Shown here in pieces: positions 45,271 through 54,131 of a DNA stretch of 64,000 bases. Both the position numbers and the translations under genes were made by a program. This stretch comes from JACKCP01 sp034007295 (GTDB lineage Bacteria; Desulfobacterota; Desulfobacteria; Desulfobacterales; JACKCP01): contig JAVERC010000005.1 of assembly GCA_034007295.1 (NCBI GenBank), positions 75,536 through 139,535 on the forward strand. Direction: 5' to 3'. The number at the start of each line of letters is the position of its first letter. Position 1 is the stretch's first letter. Below the pieces are notes generated by a model. It was given only the letters and a program-made list of their open reading frames with translations. It ran no database searches and was not told where the DNA came from.

Positions 45271-47313
45271 TTATGAGTTTTCGTTTCCCTGAAGCATTTC
45301 ATCATGTTCCTCCATATTCCAGGGCAGAACTCCTGGTGAAATATGAAGAAAATGAAGATATTTTTCAAACTGGTTTAATATGTCATCTATTATCTGGCTT
45401 TTGTCATAGCCATAAATATCGTATGACTGGCCGCCTCTTCTTAGAAAAACTTCAGCTCTGTAATAATGGCGTGATTTACTTTCCTTGGGCGGAAGTTCGG
45501 GATAGGCAAATTCTGGCATAAGATATTCACATAAACGAATATCATAAAGGAAATCAACCATGTCATTTCTTTTTACTTCAATGTAGGCACGGTAATTTTC
45601 ATTATCAAGGGTAACTTCTGCATCCCATCCCTTTGACTTTAATTCGTCCTTAACATGATTCATGCTGAGCATTACTTCACCCTTAATAAAATCTATTACT
45701 TTGGTTTGATTGGGGAAACGTATAAGGCCGGCAAGTCTTGCTCTCCAGCCTCCTTTACCACCCTCTGAGTTTTGTCTAAATCTTTGCATATGACTTTGGA
45801 GACTTACTTCTGTGTGGCTTTCAATTACTAAAGCCCGCCACATGCCAAGTGCTGCAATAAGCATTATTACTGCAAATGGAAGTGCAGTAGCTATAGCCAT
45901 TGTCTGCAAAGCCTTGAGTCCTCCTGCCATTAAAAGAGCTGACGCAACCACACCTTCAGTCACAGCCCAGAAAGAACGGTGCCATACAGGGGAATCATCA
46001 TTTCCACCAGCTGAAAGAGAATCAATAACAAGAGAACCTGAGTCTGATGATGTTACAAAAAAAGTTATGATTAAAAATACTGTGAGTACTGACACTACAG
46101 ATGTGAATGGCAGAGCTTCATACAATTTGAAAAGAGCAAGTGCATGATCTGACTGAACATGGTTAATAAGTTCATGGTAGCCTTCATTCATAATAAGGTG
46201 AAGAGCTGTATCTCCAAATATTGAAAACCATAAAAAAGTAAATAATGAAGGCACAAACATTACTCCAAAAACAAATTGACGTATTGTACGGCCTCTGCTG
46301 ATTTTAGCTATGAATAAACCTACAAATGGTGCCCAGGCTATTGTCCATCCAAAAATAAATAGAGTCCAGTTTCCAATCCAGTCGCTTCTTACATATGCCT
46401 GAAGGTTGAATGTTCGTTCAATTATGTTGTTGAGATAACTTCCTGTGTTTTGTAAAAATGTTTCAAGAATAAAAATTGTAGGCCCGACAACAAAAACAAA
46501 AGTCATCAAAATAATTGCAAGAATCATGTTCAAGATTGAGAGGTTTTTTACACCCTTGTCCATTCCTGCAAGAACAGAACAAAGTGCCATTGCCGTTATT
46601 ATTGCAATTGCTGTTATCTGAACCCAGGTTGCAACAGGTATTTTAGGTATTAGATAATTTATTCCGGCATTTATTTGTGCAACTGACAATCCAAGTGTTG
46701 TTGCAACTCCAAAAAGAGTTCCAAGAATTGCAAAAACATCTACTGCATGGCCTATTGGGCCGTGTATTTTATCACCAACAATTGGATAAAGTGCCGAACG
46801 CATTGAAAGGGGCAGTCCGTGACGGAAGGCGAAATAGGCAAGAACAAGACCTACAAGTCCATAAATTGCCCAGATATGGAATCCCCAATGGAAAAAAGCA
46901 ATCTGCAATGCAAGCTTGGCTGAATCTATGCTTGCCGGTGCTCCCTGTGGGGGAGAGGCATAATGAAGAACAGGCTCGGCAACTCCGAAAAATAAAAGTG
47001 CAATTCCATAGCCTGCGGAAAAAAGCATGGCAAACCAGGCTGGAAAACTGTATTGAGGTTCAGCATGATCGGGGCCAAGCTTAATGTTTCCCCATTTTGA
47101 TACAGCAACAAGTACAAAAAAAACAAGAAAAATTGCAACAGACAGCATATAAAACCAGCCAAAATTTGTTGTAATAAAAGACAATATTGATGCAAAAAAA
47201 TTTCCTGCAAGTGAAGGATTGCTGATAGTTCCAAGTACAATCAGAAAAATTACAAATACTGCCGGAAGAAATACCGGCAAAAGAATAGTGTCGTGCCACT
47301 TTGGTTTTTCCAT
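45271..47313 (-). CDS. BCCT-family transporter (betaine/carnitine/choline)
   Basis: 680 residues: twelve predicted membrane helices in the first about 510 residues and a 150-residue cytoplasmic tail. Family signatures: GYGIALLFFGVAEPVLHYASPP, the core GWTIAWAPFVGLFIAKISRGRTIRQFV, and TSSDSGSLVIDSLS. The long soluble tail resembles BetT-type choline transporters and may sense osmolarity. Likely imports a quaternary ammonium osmolyte or growth substrate; choice among betaine, choline and carnitine is not possible. AAGGAGA precedes the ATG. Single gene, convergent with the HyuA-like gene. Confidence 0.92.
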   Translation of the reverse strand: MEKPKWHDTILLPVFLPAVFVIFLIVLGTISNPSLAGNFFASILSFITTNFGWFYMLSVAIFLVFFVLVAVSKWGNIKLGPDHAEPQYSFPAWFAMLFSAGYGIALLFFGVAEPVLHYASPPQGAPASIDSAKLALQIAFFHWGFHIWAIYGLVGLVLAYFAFRHGLPLSMRSALYPIVGDKIHGPIGHAVDVFAILGTLFGVATTLGLSVAQINAGINYLIPKIPVATWVQITAIAIITAMALCSVLAGMDKGVKNLSILNMILAIILMTFVFVVGPTIFILETFLQNTGSYLNNIIERTFNLQAYVRSDWIGNWTLFIFGWTIAWAPFVGLFIAKISRGRTIRQFVFGVMFVPSLFTFLWFSIFGDTALHLIMNEGYHELINHVQSDHALALFKLYEALPFTSVVSVLTVFLIITFFVTSSDSGSLVIDSLSAGGNDDSPVWHRSFWAVTEGVVASALLMAGGLKALQTMAIATALPFAVIMLIAALGMWRALVIESHTEVSLQSHMQRFRQNSEGGKGGWRARLAGLIRFPNQTKVIDFIKGEVMLSMNHVKDELKSKGWDAEVTLDNENYRAYIEVKRNDMVDFLYDIRLCEYLMPEFAYPELPPKESKSRHYYRAEVFLRRGGQSYDIYGYDKSQIIDDILNQFEKYLHFLHISPGVLPWNMEEHDEMLQGNENS

Positions 47314-47529
47314 CTAGGTATCTCCTTAGATTTAACTTTAATAAGCTAATCAAAAGTATAGTTTATCTCTGTTTTTATTAAGATAATCTGATAATTAAAA
47401 TTTCGGTTTAAATAATAAATATCAAATTTATTATTATTTGGGTAGTTAAAATGAATTTTGGTTCAGTATATATTTCAGGGTTTTGAATGTAACTAATTTG
47501 AATTTTTATTAAATTTTAAAAAAAATAAA

Positions 47530-47666
47530 TAGGATTGACCGAAAACCAGGATTTTTTGTTCAGTTGATGATAATGAAATTTTAATCTGTGCATCATGGTT
47601 ATTTTGACGATTAAAATTTGAATCCGATCCATAAACTGATAAAAAAAACGGTTTTCGTTCCAGCTA
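47530..47666. repeat. R1 palindromic repeat, diverged full-length copy
   Basis: 137 bp, TAGGATTGACCGAAAACCAG to GGTTTTCGTTCCAGCTA, core GACGATTAAAATTTGAATCC. It ends 12 bp from the stop codon of the alkyl-DHAP-synthase-like gene. The rest of the 364-bp spacer 47314-47677 shows only AT-rich DNA that should hold the BCCT promoter. Confidence 0.78.
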
Positions 47667-47677
47667 GTGATTTGTCT

Positions 47678-49369
47678 TTAACTAAGTCCAAGAGTTCCCT
47701 TTGGATTCATAATGTGATTTTCATCAAAATAATTTTTTACATTCTTAAAAAATTCAAATTCATTTTCTCCAATATGATTTTTAAATAAATGAGCCATCAT
47801 TCGGCCAATTCCGTGGTGATGGGATAAAGATCCGCCTGAAGCATCTATTTTTTCAATTATTTTTCTTTGAAAATTAAGATATTCCTCTTTTGAACTGAAT
47901 TTTCCAATGAAAATAAAGTACAGATTTGTTCCCTGTGGATAAAAATGAGAAGAGTGGGTCATGCATATTGTTTTTGGCCGGGATTTAACAAAATTTCTTA
48001 CTTTTGTATGGACTTCATGAAGATTTGACCATTTTACACTTGTTTCCAGAGTGTCAATATATATGCCAAAGTCATTTAAGTCTTCCCTCATATATGGATC
48101 GCTATATCTGCCGTGTTCCCACTTTGAAACGGGATAGCCTGTAAGATACATTCCATTGAAATTCTTTGCTGTTTTTTTTATATTTTTTAATACTGCCTTT
48201 GAATATGATTTTAATCCTTCTGTGTGTCCTATTAAAAGGCATCTTTTCATTGGAAAATACCCTTTGAGTTTCATGAAAAAATCAAGTGGAGTACCTTCAA
48301 TTCCATAAAGCTTAAGTCCGACATCTGTTTCTTCTTCATCTGAAATTCTAAAAACTGCAGGAACTCCTCCTTCAGACTGGGTTATTTCACGGCAGGCTTC
48401 AACAGCCTCTTTCCATGAAGGAAAAATAAATGAGAATTTTTTCCTGTTTTCAGGCATGAATCTGAAAACTTTCAGCTTTAATTCCACAAGTATTCCAAAA
48501 ACTCCCTCGCTTCCAAGAAAAATCTGGCCAATGTCTGGTCCTGCAGCACTTGCAGGGAAGTCTGCTGTTTTGATTATTCCTTTTGGGGTAATATATTCCT
48601 GGCTTATTACAAGGTCTTTTGCATCCCCGTAATATGTTGAAGCCTGGCCAGAACCAAGGGTTACAACCCAGCCTCCTGCTGTAGAATATTCAAATGACTG
48701 TGGGAAATGCCCGCAGGTATATTTTCTTTTTGAATTAAGAACTTTTGGTGCATTATTCAGAATTCTCTCAAGATCAGGTCCAAAAATTCCAGGTTCCACA
48801 GTAATTGTCTGATCTGTTTCATTGAATTCCTTAATCCTGTTCATATGTGTTGACATTACAATTGTAACTCCGCCTTCAGAGCATTTGTGCCCAATAGTTA
48901 CGGACGAACCCCCTGAAAAAACATGGATCGGGATTTTATTGGAGCTGCAAATATTTATAATTTTAGAAATGTCATTTTTGCTTCTTGGATGAACTGCAAT
49001 GTCTGTTATATTTTCAATTTTTTTTTCTCTTAAATCAATTGCTTCTTCAAGGGTTTTGCCATTGGAGTATTTTACTCTTGAATAAATGTCAGACTCTACA
49101 TTTTCTTTTCCAAGGATGTAAATTAACTTTTCAATCACTTCCTTTTTAATGTTAATTTCTTTTTCACCCTTTATTTCATCATTGCCTGTATCTGAAGCAG
49201 GCCTAAAAAAATCTTTGTCACTCAAAGAAAATGTTTTTTTTATAAGTGAGTAAAGCCTTTTGTTTGGGTGTTTAAATTCACTTGGATTTCCCCACTTGAA
49301 TATTGATCTGTAGCTGTTTTTTTCGGGTGGATTATTTATCCATTTAGGCTCAAAGTTATTTTTATTCAT
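47678..49369 (-). CDS. FAD-linked oxidase, alkyldihydroxyacetonephosphate-synthase-like
   Basis: 563 residues. FAD-binding PCMH domain (HVFSGGSSVTIGHKCSEGGVTIVMSTHMNRI; YSTAGGWVVTLGSGQAST; FLGSEGVFGILVELKLKVF) and a C-terminal half with SGGSLSHHHGIGRM, the histidine motif of AGPS. The N-terminal WINNPPEKNSYRSIFKWGNPSEFKHPN is typical of bacterial AGPS-like proteins. AGPS exchanges the acyl chain of acyl-DHAP for a fatty alcohol to make ether lipids. Last gene of the fadR-glpD-kinase operon, 12 bp after the kinase gene. It may make or break glycerol ethers; direction is inferred only. Confidence 0.82.
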   Translation of the reverse strand: MNKNNFEPKWINNPPEKNSYRSIFKWGNPSEFKHPNKRLYSLIKKTFSLSDKDFFRPASDTGNDEIKGEKEINIKKEVIEKLIYILGKENVESDIYSRVKYSNGKTLEEAIDLREKKIENITDIAVHPRSKNDISKIINICSSNKIPIHVFSGGSSVTIGHKCSEGGVTIVMSTHMNRIKEFNETDQTITVEPGIFGPDLERILNNAPKVLNSKRKYTCGHFPQSFEYSTAGGWVVTLGSGQASTYYGDAKDLVISQEYITPKGIIKTADFPASAAGPDIGQIFLGSEGVFGILVELKLKVFRFMPENRKKFSFIFPSWKEAVEACREITQSEGGVPAVFRISDEEETDVGLKLYGIEGTPLDFFMKLKGYFPMKRCLLIGHTEGLKSYSKAVLKNIKKTAKNFNGMYLTGYPVSKWEHGRYSDPYMREDLNDFGIYIDTLETSVKWSNLHEVHTKVRNFVKSRPKTICMTHSSHFYPQGTNLYFIFIGKFSSKEEYLNFQRKIIEKIDASGGSLSHHHGIGRMMAHLFKNHIGENEFEFFKNVKNYFDENHIMNPKGTLGLS

Positions 49370-49381
49370 AATTTTTCCCTT

Positions 49382-50938
49382 TTATCTGTAGATTTCCGGA
49401 TAGCCCGTAATTTGCCTTATTTCCTTATAAACCGGTTCTAATGCCTTATACATTTTTGAATAAACATTTTCGTAAATTTTTTTATAGAGGATTGAACTGG
49501 ATTCATTTGGGATAAATTCTTTCTGGTAATTTATCATATGAGTGCCTGCATCTTTAATGTCCTTGTAAAAGCCAAGTCCATAGGCAGTGATTATTGCGGC
49601 ACCAAGGCCTGATGTTTCACATGTCTTTCCTCTTAATATGGGTCTGTTAAAAATATCTGCAGATATCTGACATATGTTGTCACTTTGTGAGGCTCCTCCT
49701 GAAACAGCAAGTTTTTTTACTTTTGTTTTTGATTTTTTTTCAATTTTTAAAAGACCGTCAAAAAGAGCGTAGGAAAGGCCTTCAATTACTGCCCTGTAAA
49801 CATGTGCCCTTGTGTGAACATCTCCAAAACCAATTATTGCACCTTTTGCATTATGATGGTTTAGACCAGGACTCCAAAATGGCTGTAAAACAAGGCCCAT
49901 AGCACCTGGAGGCGTTTGGTCAAGGAGCCTGTCAAGAAGTATTTCAGGTTGAACTCCAGTTTTTTGAGCCTCTTTTATTTCAGGATGGGCAAATTCGTTT
50001 TTATACCAGGTTATCATCCAGTATCCCCTGAAAATTTCAACTTCTGGATTGTAATGTCTTGGATATGGAGCAGGGTAGGGCGGCATGAACTTGATTGGTT
50101 CAAAATACTTTTCAGAGGTTGTCTGAACAGTTGCTGTTGTTCCAAAACTTAAAGATGCAGTTTCATTTGAATAAACTCCGTTTCCTATTGTTTCGCATCC
50201 TTTGTCAGACCCGCAGGCAATAACAGGTATTCCCTTTTTAAGGCCTGTTTCATCTGAAGCCTTTTGGCTGAGATGACCAATTGTCTGTCCCGGCTCAATA
50301 ACTTCAGGAAGTTTTGATTTTTCCACAGGAAACAAAAAAGACTGGATTTCATATTTTGAAGCCCATTGCATTTTTTTGTAGTTAAATGGAATATGTCCTA
50401 TTTGTGATGCCTTGGAATCCTTGAATACGCTGGTTAATTTATGATTTAAAAAGCCTGACACCTGAAGATATTTATATGTCTTGTCCCAGATTTTTTTTTC
50501 ATTTTGCATTATCCAGTTGCATTTTCCTTCAGCCTGAATCTTGTAAATTGTTTCAAGCATTCCAAGTGCCTTTGCACCTGATTTAACAATAAAATTTGGC
50601 TGGAAAACCGGGGTTGCCTTTCTCTGGTCAAGCCAGGTTATGGCAGGCCTCAATGCTTCTCCGTTTTTATCACAGCATATCATTGTATCTCTTTGTGTCG
50701 TAACTCCAATTCCTGCAATAAGGTCTGTAAGGTCAGGATAATTTTTTTTAAGTTCCTTTATTCCCTTGATTGTGCTTGCCCAGAATATATTGGCATCCTG
50801 TTCAGCCCAGCCCGGGTTTAAACTGAAATATGGTTCATATTCAATTTTTTTTGTTGCAAGAAGATTCCCGCTTAAGTCAAAAATATGGGTTCTCAAACTC
50901 TGGGTTCCGCAGTCTATGGATAAAATTGTAGGTTCCAT
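49382..50938 (-). CDS. FGGY-family carbohydrate kinase (glycerol kinase-like)
   Basis: 518 residues with the FGGY layout: N-terminal LSIDCGTQSLRTHIFD, PAITWLDQRKATPVF, central GSDKGCETIGNGVYSNETASLSFGTTATV, and C-terminal KKLAVSGGASQSDNICQISADIFNRPI. Phosphorylates a sugar or polyol with ATP in the cytoplasm. Placement between glpD and an AGPS-like gene makes glycerol or an alkyl-glycerol a reasonable substrate. Canonical GlpK motifs are not all present, so the symbol is withheld. It starts 12 bp after the glpD stop. Confidence 0.85.
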   Translation of the reverse strand: MEPTILSIDCGTQSLRTHIFDLSGNLLATKKIEYEPYFSLNPGWAEQDANIFWASTIKGIKELKKNYPDLTDLIAGIGVTTQRDTMICCDKNGEALRPAITWLDQRKATPVFQPNFIVKSGAKALGMLETIYKIQAEGKCNWIMQNEKKIWDKTYKYLQVSGFLNHKLTSVFKDSKASQIGHIPFNYKKMQWASKYEIQSFLFPVEKSKLPEVIEPGQTIGHLSQKASDETGLKKGIPVIACGSDKGCETIGNGVYSNETASLSFGTTATVQTTSEKYFEPIKFMPPYPAPYPRHYNPEVEIFRGYWMITWYKNEFAHPEIKEAQKTGVQPEILLDRLLDQTPPGAMGLVLQPFWSPGLNHHNAKGAIIGFGDVHTRAHVYRAVIEGLSYALFDGLLKIEKKSKTKVKKLAVSGGASQSDNICQISADIFNRPILRGKTCETSGLGAAIITAYGLGFYKDIKDAGTHMINYQKEFIPNESSSILYKKIYENVYSKMYKALEPVYKEIRQITGYPEIYR

Positions 50939-50950
50939 TTTTTGCTCCGC

Positions 50951-52462
50951 CTAATTTATTTCAGATGAAAAATACTTTTTATATATTGCAGAGTACCTTT
51001 TGATTTCAAAATCCCACTTATTGTTGTCCCATTTGAGATTTTCCATACTTAGGTTTTTTATTTCATCCATATAATCCATTCCTCCGTTTCTCAATACAAG
51101 GCCAAGTCTAAGCCTTCTTAAAAGGAGATCATCAAGGTGCTTTATTGTTTTATCTTTGGAAGCAGCATGGATTTCTGCAAAACTTATTGGAGTATTTTCT
51201 ATTTTTCTTAAAAGATTCTTTTTTTTGTAATAATCAAAGTCATGATTATTTGTGTATCTTCCTTTGAGTCTTAACTCATCCTCAGGACAATTTTGAGAAA
51301 TAAGATTAAAAACAGGAAGTATTCTGCTTTTGAGTTTTATGTCTTTAAAGTGTTTTTCAATGTGCTCTATTGTATCCCAGGCAAGTTTTCTAAATGTTGT
51401 AAGTTTTCCGCCTGTAACAGAAATAATCTTGTTTTTTTCCCATACAAGATGTTCTCTTGATTCTCTGGAAGGATCTTTTTTTGAGTTTTTTGAGCTTATT
51501 ACCGGTCTTATACCTGAAAATGTTGAAATGATATCTTCAGGTGAAATCATATTTTTACCTAAAATATGGTTTGCTCCTTCAATCAGATAATCAGCTTCTT
51601 TTCTGCTTATTTTCAAGTCTTTTAATGAAGATGCATCAATATCTGTTGTACCTAATATAAGAGAGCCTTCCCATGGAATAAAAAAGACAGGTCTTTTGTC
51701 CCTTGGATGAATAAAAGACAGAGCAAAGTCTAGGTTGAATTTGTTTTTTATTGTTAAATGACTTCCTTTAAGAGGTCTGATAAATGTATTTTTATCAGGA
51801 AGATTGCAAAGGCCTGATGCAGAAACTCCAGTTGAATTTATTATCAGTTTTGATTTGAAAGTTTTGATTTCTCCGGTTTCGGTTTTTGCATGAACAATTT
51901 TAAAGCCGGATTTATTTTCAATTTTTACTGCTTTACAATAGTTTTCAAAAAAAGCATTTTCATTTTTAATTGCTTCATTTACAAGTCTTGCTACAAGTAC
52001 TGAATCATCTGCTGCTGCATCTGTAAATGAATAGCCTCCCTTTAAATTTTCGGATTTCAGGCAGGAAAATTTTTTCATGAGTTCTTCTGTGTGAAGATAT
52101 TTGTGTCTGAGCTTCAATGCCATTAAATCATATACAAGAAGACCGGCCCCAAGACTAAGCCTTCCAGGCGACTGCTTTTTGTACAAAGGCATGACAAACT
52201 CAATTGGCGAAACAAGCCCTTTTGCTTCATTTAAAAGTTTTTCCCTGTGTATGACAGATTCATATGTGAGATGGAGATTGCCCTCTTTTAAATATCTAAG
52301 ACCTCCGTGGACAAGTTTTGATGATTTGCTTGATGTACCTGAACCAAAATCATATTTGTCAATAATCAAAACCTTGAGATTGGAATTGGAAAGCTCATTG
52401 AAAATCCCGGCTCCAGTTATTCCTCCGCCAATAATAATTATGTCGAAAGTATTATTTCCCAT
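50951..52462 (-). CDS. glpD: FAD-dependent glycerol-3-phosphate dehydrogenase
   Basis: 503 residues. FAD motif IIIIGGGITGAGIFNELS, family segment GSGTSSKSSKLVHGGLRYLKEGNLHLTYES, second nucleotide site SVTGGKLTTFRKLAWD. Oxidises sn-glycerol-3-phosphate to DHAP, passing electrons to quinone at the inner membrane. It begins 3 bp after the fadR-type gene and precedes the FGGY kinase, forming a classical glycerol-use pair. The length fits aerobic-type GlpD. Confidence 0.9.
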   Translation of the reverse strand: MGNNTFDIIIIGGGITGAGIFNELSNSNLKVLIIDKYDFGSGTSSKSSKLVHGGLRYLKEGNLHLTYESVIHREKLLNEAKGLVSPIEFVMPLYKKQSPGRLSLGAGLLVYDLMALKLRHKYLHTEELMKKFSCLKSENLKGGYSFTDAAADDSVLVARLVNEAIKNENAFFENYCKAVKIENKSGFKIVHAKTETGEIKTFKSKLIINSTGVSASGLCNLPDKNTFIRPLKGSHLTIKNKFNLDFALSFIHPRDKRPVFFIPWEGSLILGTTDIDASSLKDLKISRKEADYLIEGANHILGKNMISPEDIISTFSGIRPVISSKNSKKDPSRESREHLVWEKNKIISVTGGKLTTFRKLAWDTIEHIEKHFKDIKLKSRILPVFNLISQNCPEDELRLKGRYTNNHDFDYYKKKNLLRKIENTPISFAEIHAASKDKTIKHLDDLLLRRLRLGLVLRNGGMDYMDEIKNLSMENLKWDNNKWDFEIKRYSAIYKKYFSSEIN

Positions 52463-52465
52463 AGA

Positions 52466-53149
52466 TTATTCCCTGTTAAGTTTTTTCCATATTGATATTG
52501 CTTCTGTCATTGCTGTAAATATGAGGTTGTCAGGATTTTTATTGCCAGATAAAACAAGTTTTAAGTCGTTGTAATATTTGATTGATGAAACCCTTGCATC
52601 ATTCAGTTTGAAATATTCCTGTCCAAAAAATAAAAATAAAGGCCTAAATTCATTGTAAACAAGTTTGTAGACTCTGTTTTCAGACAGCTCCACAATTTTT
52701 TCCTGAAGCCTCCAGTCATAATGGGTAAACTCTTTTGAGGATGAATCCATATCTGGAATATCAATTTCCATTATCAACTTGAAATCAGTCAGATTTTTAT
52801 TAAAGGCTGTATTTGCACAAATTGGAAGAATTCCTGCTCTAACTTCAAGAAGTTCAATAATCAGTGGGAAAGGGAAAAGATCCTTGTTTTCATTGAGTCC
52901 TGTAAGAATTCCAAGGCCTCCTTCGTCCCAGAAATTTTTAACAGTTGAAGGCTTTCCGTGCTTTATTGCAATCCATCCTTCTTTTTCCATGAGCTTTAAG
53001 ACTTCTCTTAATGTAGCCCTTGTAACTCCAAGATATTCCGATAAATTTCTTTCTGAAGGCAGGTTTATCCCTGGTTTCCACTCACCCTGAATGATTTTTC
53101 TTATAATTTCTCTTCTGGCATGTGCTGCTGGTTTGATTGGTTTTTCCAT
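52466..53149 (-). CDS. GntR-family regulator of the FadR type
   Basis: 227 residues. N-terminal winged helix (1-75: IIQGEWKPGINLPSERNLSEYLGVTRATLREVLKLMEKEGWIAI) followed by HGKPSTVKNFWDEGGLGIL, which closely tracks E. coli FadR (HGKPTKVNNFWETSGLNIL). A helical ligand-binding domain follows. E. coli FadR binds long-chain acyl-CoA and controls fatty-acid genes, so an acyl-CoA-type effector is plausible here. It heads the glpD-kinase-AGPS-like operon (gap 3 bp to glpD). A palindromic operator sits just upstream, implying autoregulation. Confidence 0.88.
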   Translation of the reverse strand: MEKPIKPAAHARREIIRKIIQGEWKPGINLPSERNLSEYLGVTRATLREVLKLMEKEGWIAIKHGKPSTVKNFWDEGGLGILTGLNENKDLFPFPLIIELLEVRAGILPICANTAFNKNLTDFKLIMEIDIPDMDSSSKEFTHYDWRLQEKIVELSENRVYKLVYNEFRPLFLFFGQEYFKLNDARVSSIKYYNDLKLVLSGNKNPDNLIFTAMTEAISIWKKLNRE

Positions 53150-53169
53150 ATAGTCTCCAAATTTCTTTT

Positions 53170-53189
53170 CTGGTATGAGGTCATACCAG
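53170..53189. promoter_or_regulatory. Palindromic operator, probable FadR-type regulator site
   Basis: CTGGTATGAGGTCATACCAG: perfect 9-bp arms around a 2-bp centre, 21 bp before the regulator's ATG. The TGGTnnGAcc-like arms resemble GntR/FadR-subfamily sites (E. coli FadR AACTGGTCnGACC). On the minus strand a -35-like TTGATT lies 17 bases before TATGAC within the palindrome, so binding would block the promoter. Confidence 0.75.
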
Positions 53190-53307
53190 TTTTTTAAAGA
53201 TAAATCAAATCCAAATTAAAATTTTAATCAGGAATTTATATTTTGAATTAAACTTAAAGCATTTGTTATATATGGATTGTGGGTTAAAAATCGCTAGAAT
53301 TTAAAAT

Positions 53308-53445
53308 TAGTTGCTTACCGAAAATGGCCTTTTTTCCAATTCTCAAGTCAGATTCAAAATTTAAACCTCAAAATAATGGATAAATCCTAAAGATTAAATT
53401 TCCCTTGAACTTAACAAAAAAAAGAATTTTTTTGGTCAATCACAA
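53308..53445. repeat. R1 palindromic repeat, full-length copy (reverse orientation)
   Basis: 138 bp, TAGTTGCTTACCGAAAATGG to TTTGGTCAATCACAA, core CTCAAAATAATGGATAAATC. The left-type end stops one base before the cheZ stop codon (53447-53449). Confidence 0.82.
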
Positions 53446-53446
53446 A

Positions 53447-54124
53447 TTAGTCAATTCCATATTCTGCAAGCAAAGCATCAATATTTTTCTGGGATATTTT
53501 TTCCTGTACTTCTTTTTTAATAACTTCGCAATCAAGATCAGGATTAGCTTCCTTGCTTTTGAGCATAAGATTGTGGGATACGTATAATTTATTTATTATC
53601 TCTTCAATGTTTTTTATGAATTCAATGACTTTTTTTATTTGCTGCCCAATAATATCTTGAAAACTAAGAGCTGTTAAAATTTCAACCATATTGTTGTTTA
53701 TACTATCAAAAAAAAATTTTCTATCTTCATTATTGCTAAGCCAGTCTTTTTGATCTGCTTTTGCAATCAGATCAATTTGTTTTTCAACTATGTCCATGAC
53801 AGTAAATGTTGCATCTTCTGTCTTAGAATAGATTCCTGAGAGTTTGTCTGCTGCGTAATGAAATATATCGCCTGGTGCTTCATCATTATCATGATATTTT
53901 TGTATACCTGTAGAGTTTTTGAGATTTTGAATTTCATTAATCAACTGAGTAAGGCCACTTTGAACTTCATTTGTCATTGATTGATAAAATTCCCCGTCGG
54001 ATAAAGCTTTCCCCAGGGCTTTTCGAACTTCTTTTTCAATAGAAGCTTCAAGGGTTTCTTTGACAGTTTTACTTATGTGCTCGTTTAATTTGTTTGCTAT
54101 GGTTGTAAGAATTTCTTCTTCCAT
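53447..54124 (-). CDS. cheZ: CheZ-type chemotaxis phosphatase
   Basis: 225 residues from MEEEILTTIANKLNEHI; an upstream in-frame ATG at 54205 would overlap the cyclase gene. Long helices carry the catalytic-type segment LTALSFQDIIGQQIKKVIEFI (Asp and Gln as in CheZ), and the C-terminal tail NIDALLAEYGID resembles the CheY-binding peptide of CheZ. It dephosphorylates CheY-P. Starts 7 bp after the GGDEF gene, linking chemotaxis to c-di-GMP. Divergent CheZ proteins are known outside the gamma/beta groups. Confidence 0.82.
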   Translation of the reverse strand: MEEEILTTIANKLNEHISKTVKETLEASIEKEVRKALGKALSDGEFYQSMTNEVQSGLTQLINEIQNLKNSTGIQKYHDNDEAPGDIFHYAADKLSGIYSKTEDATFTVMDIVEKQIDLIAKADQKDWLSNNEDRKFFFDSINNNMVEILTALSFQDIIGQQIKKVIEFIKNIEEIINKLYVSHNLMLKSKEANPDLDCEVIKKEVQEKISQKNIDALLAEYGID

Positions 54125-54131
54125 AAAAATA

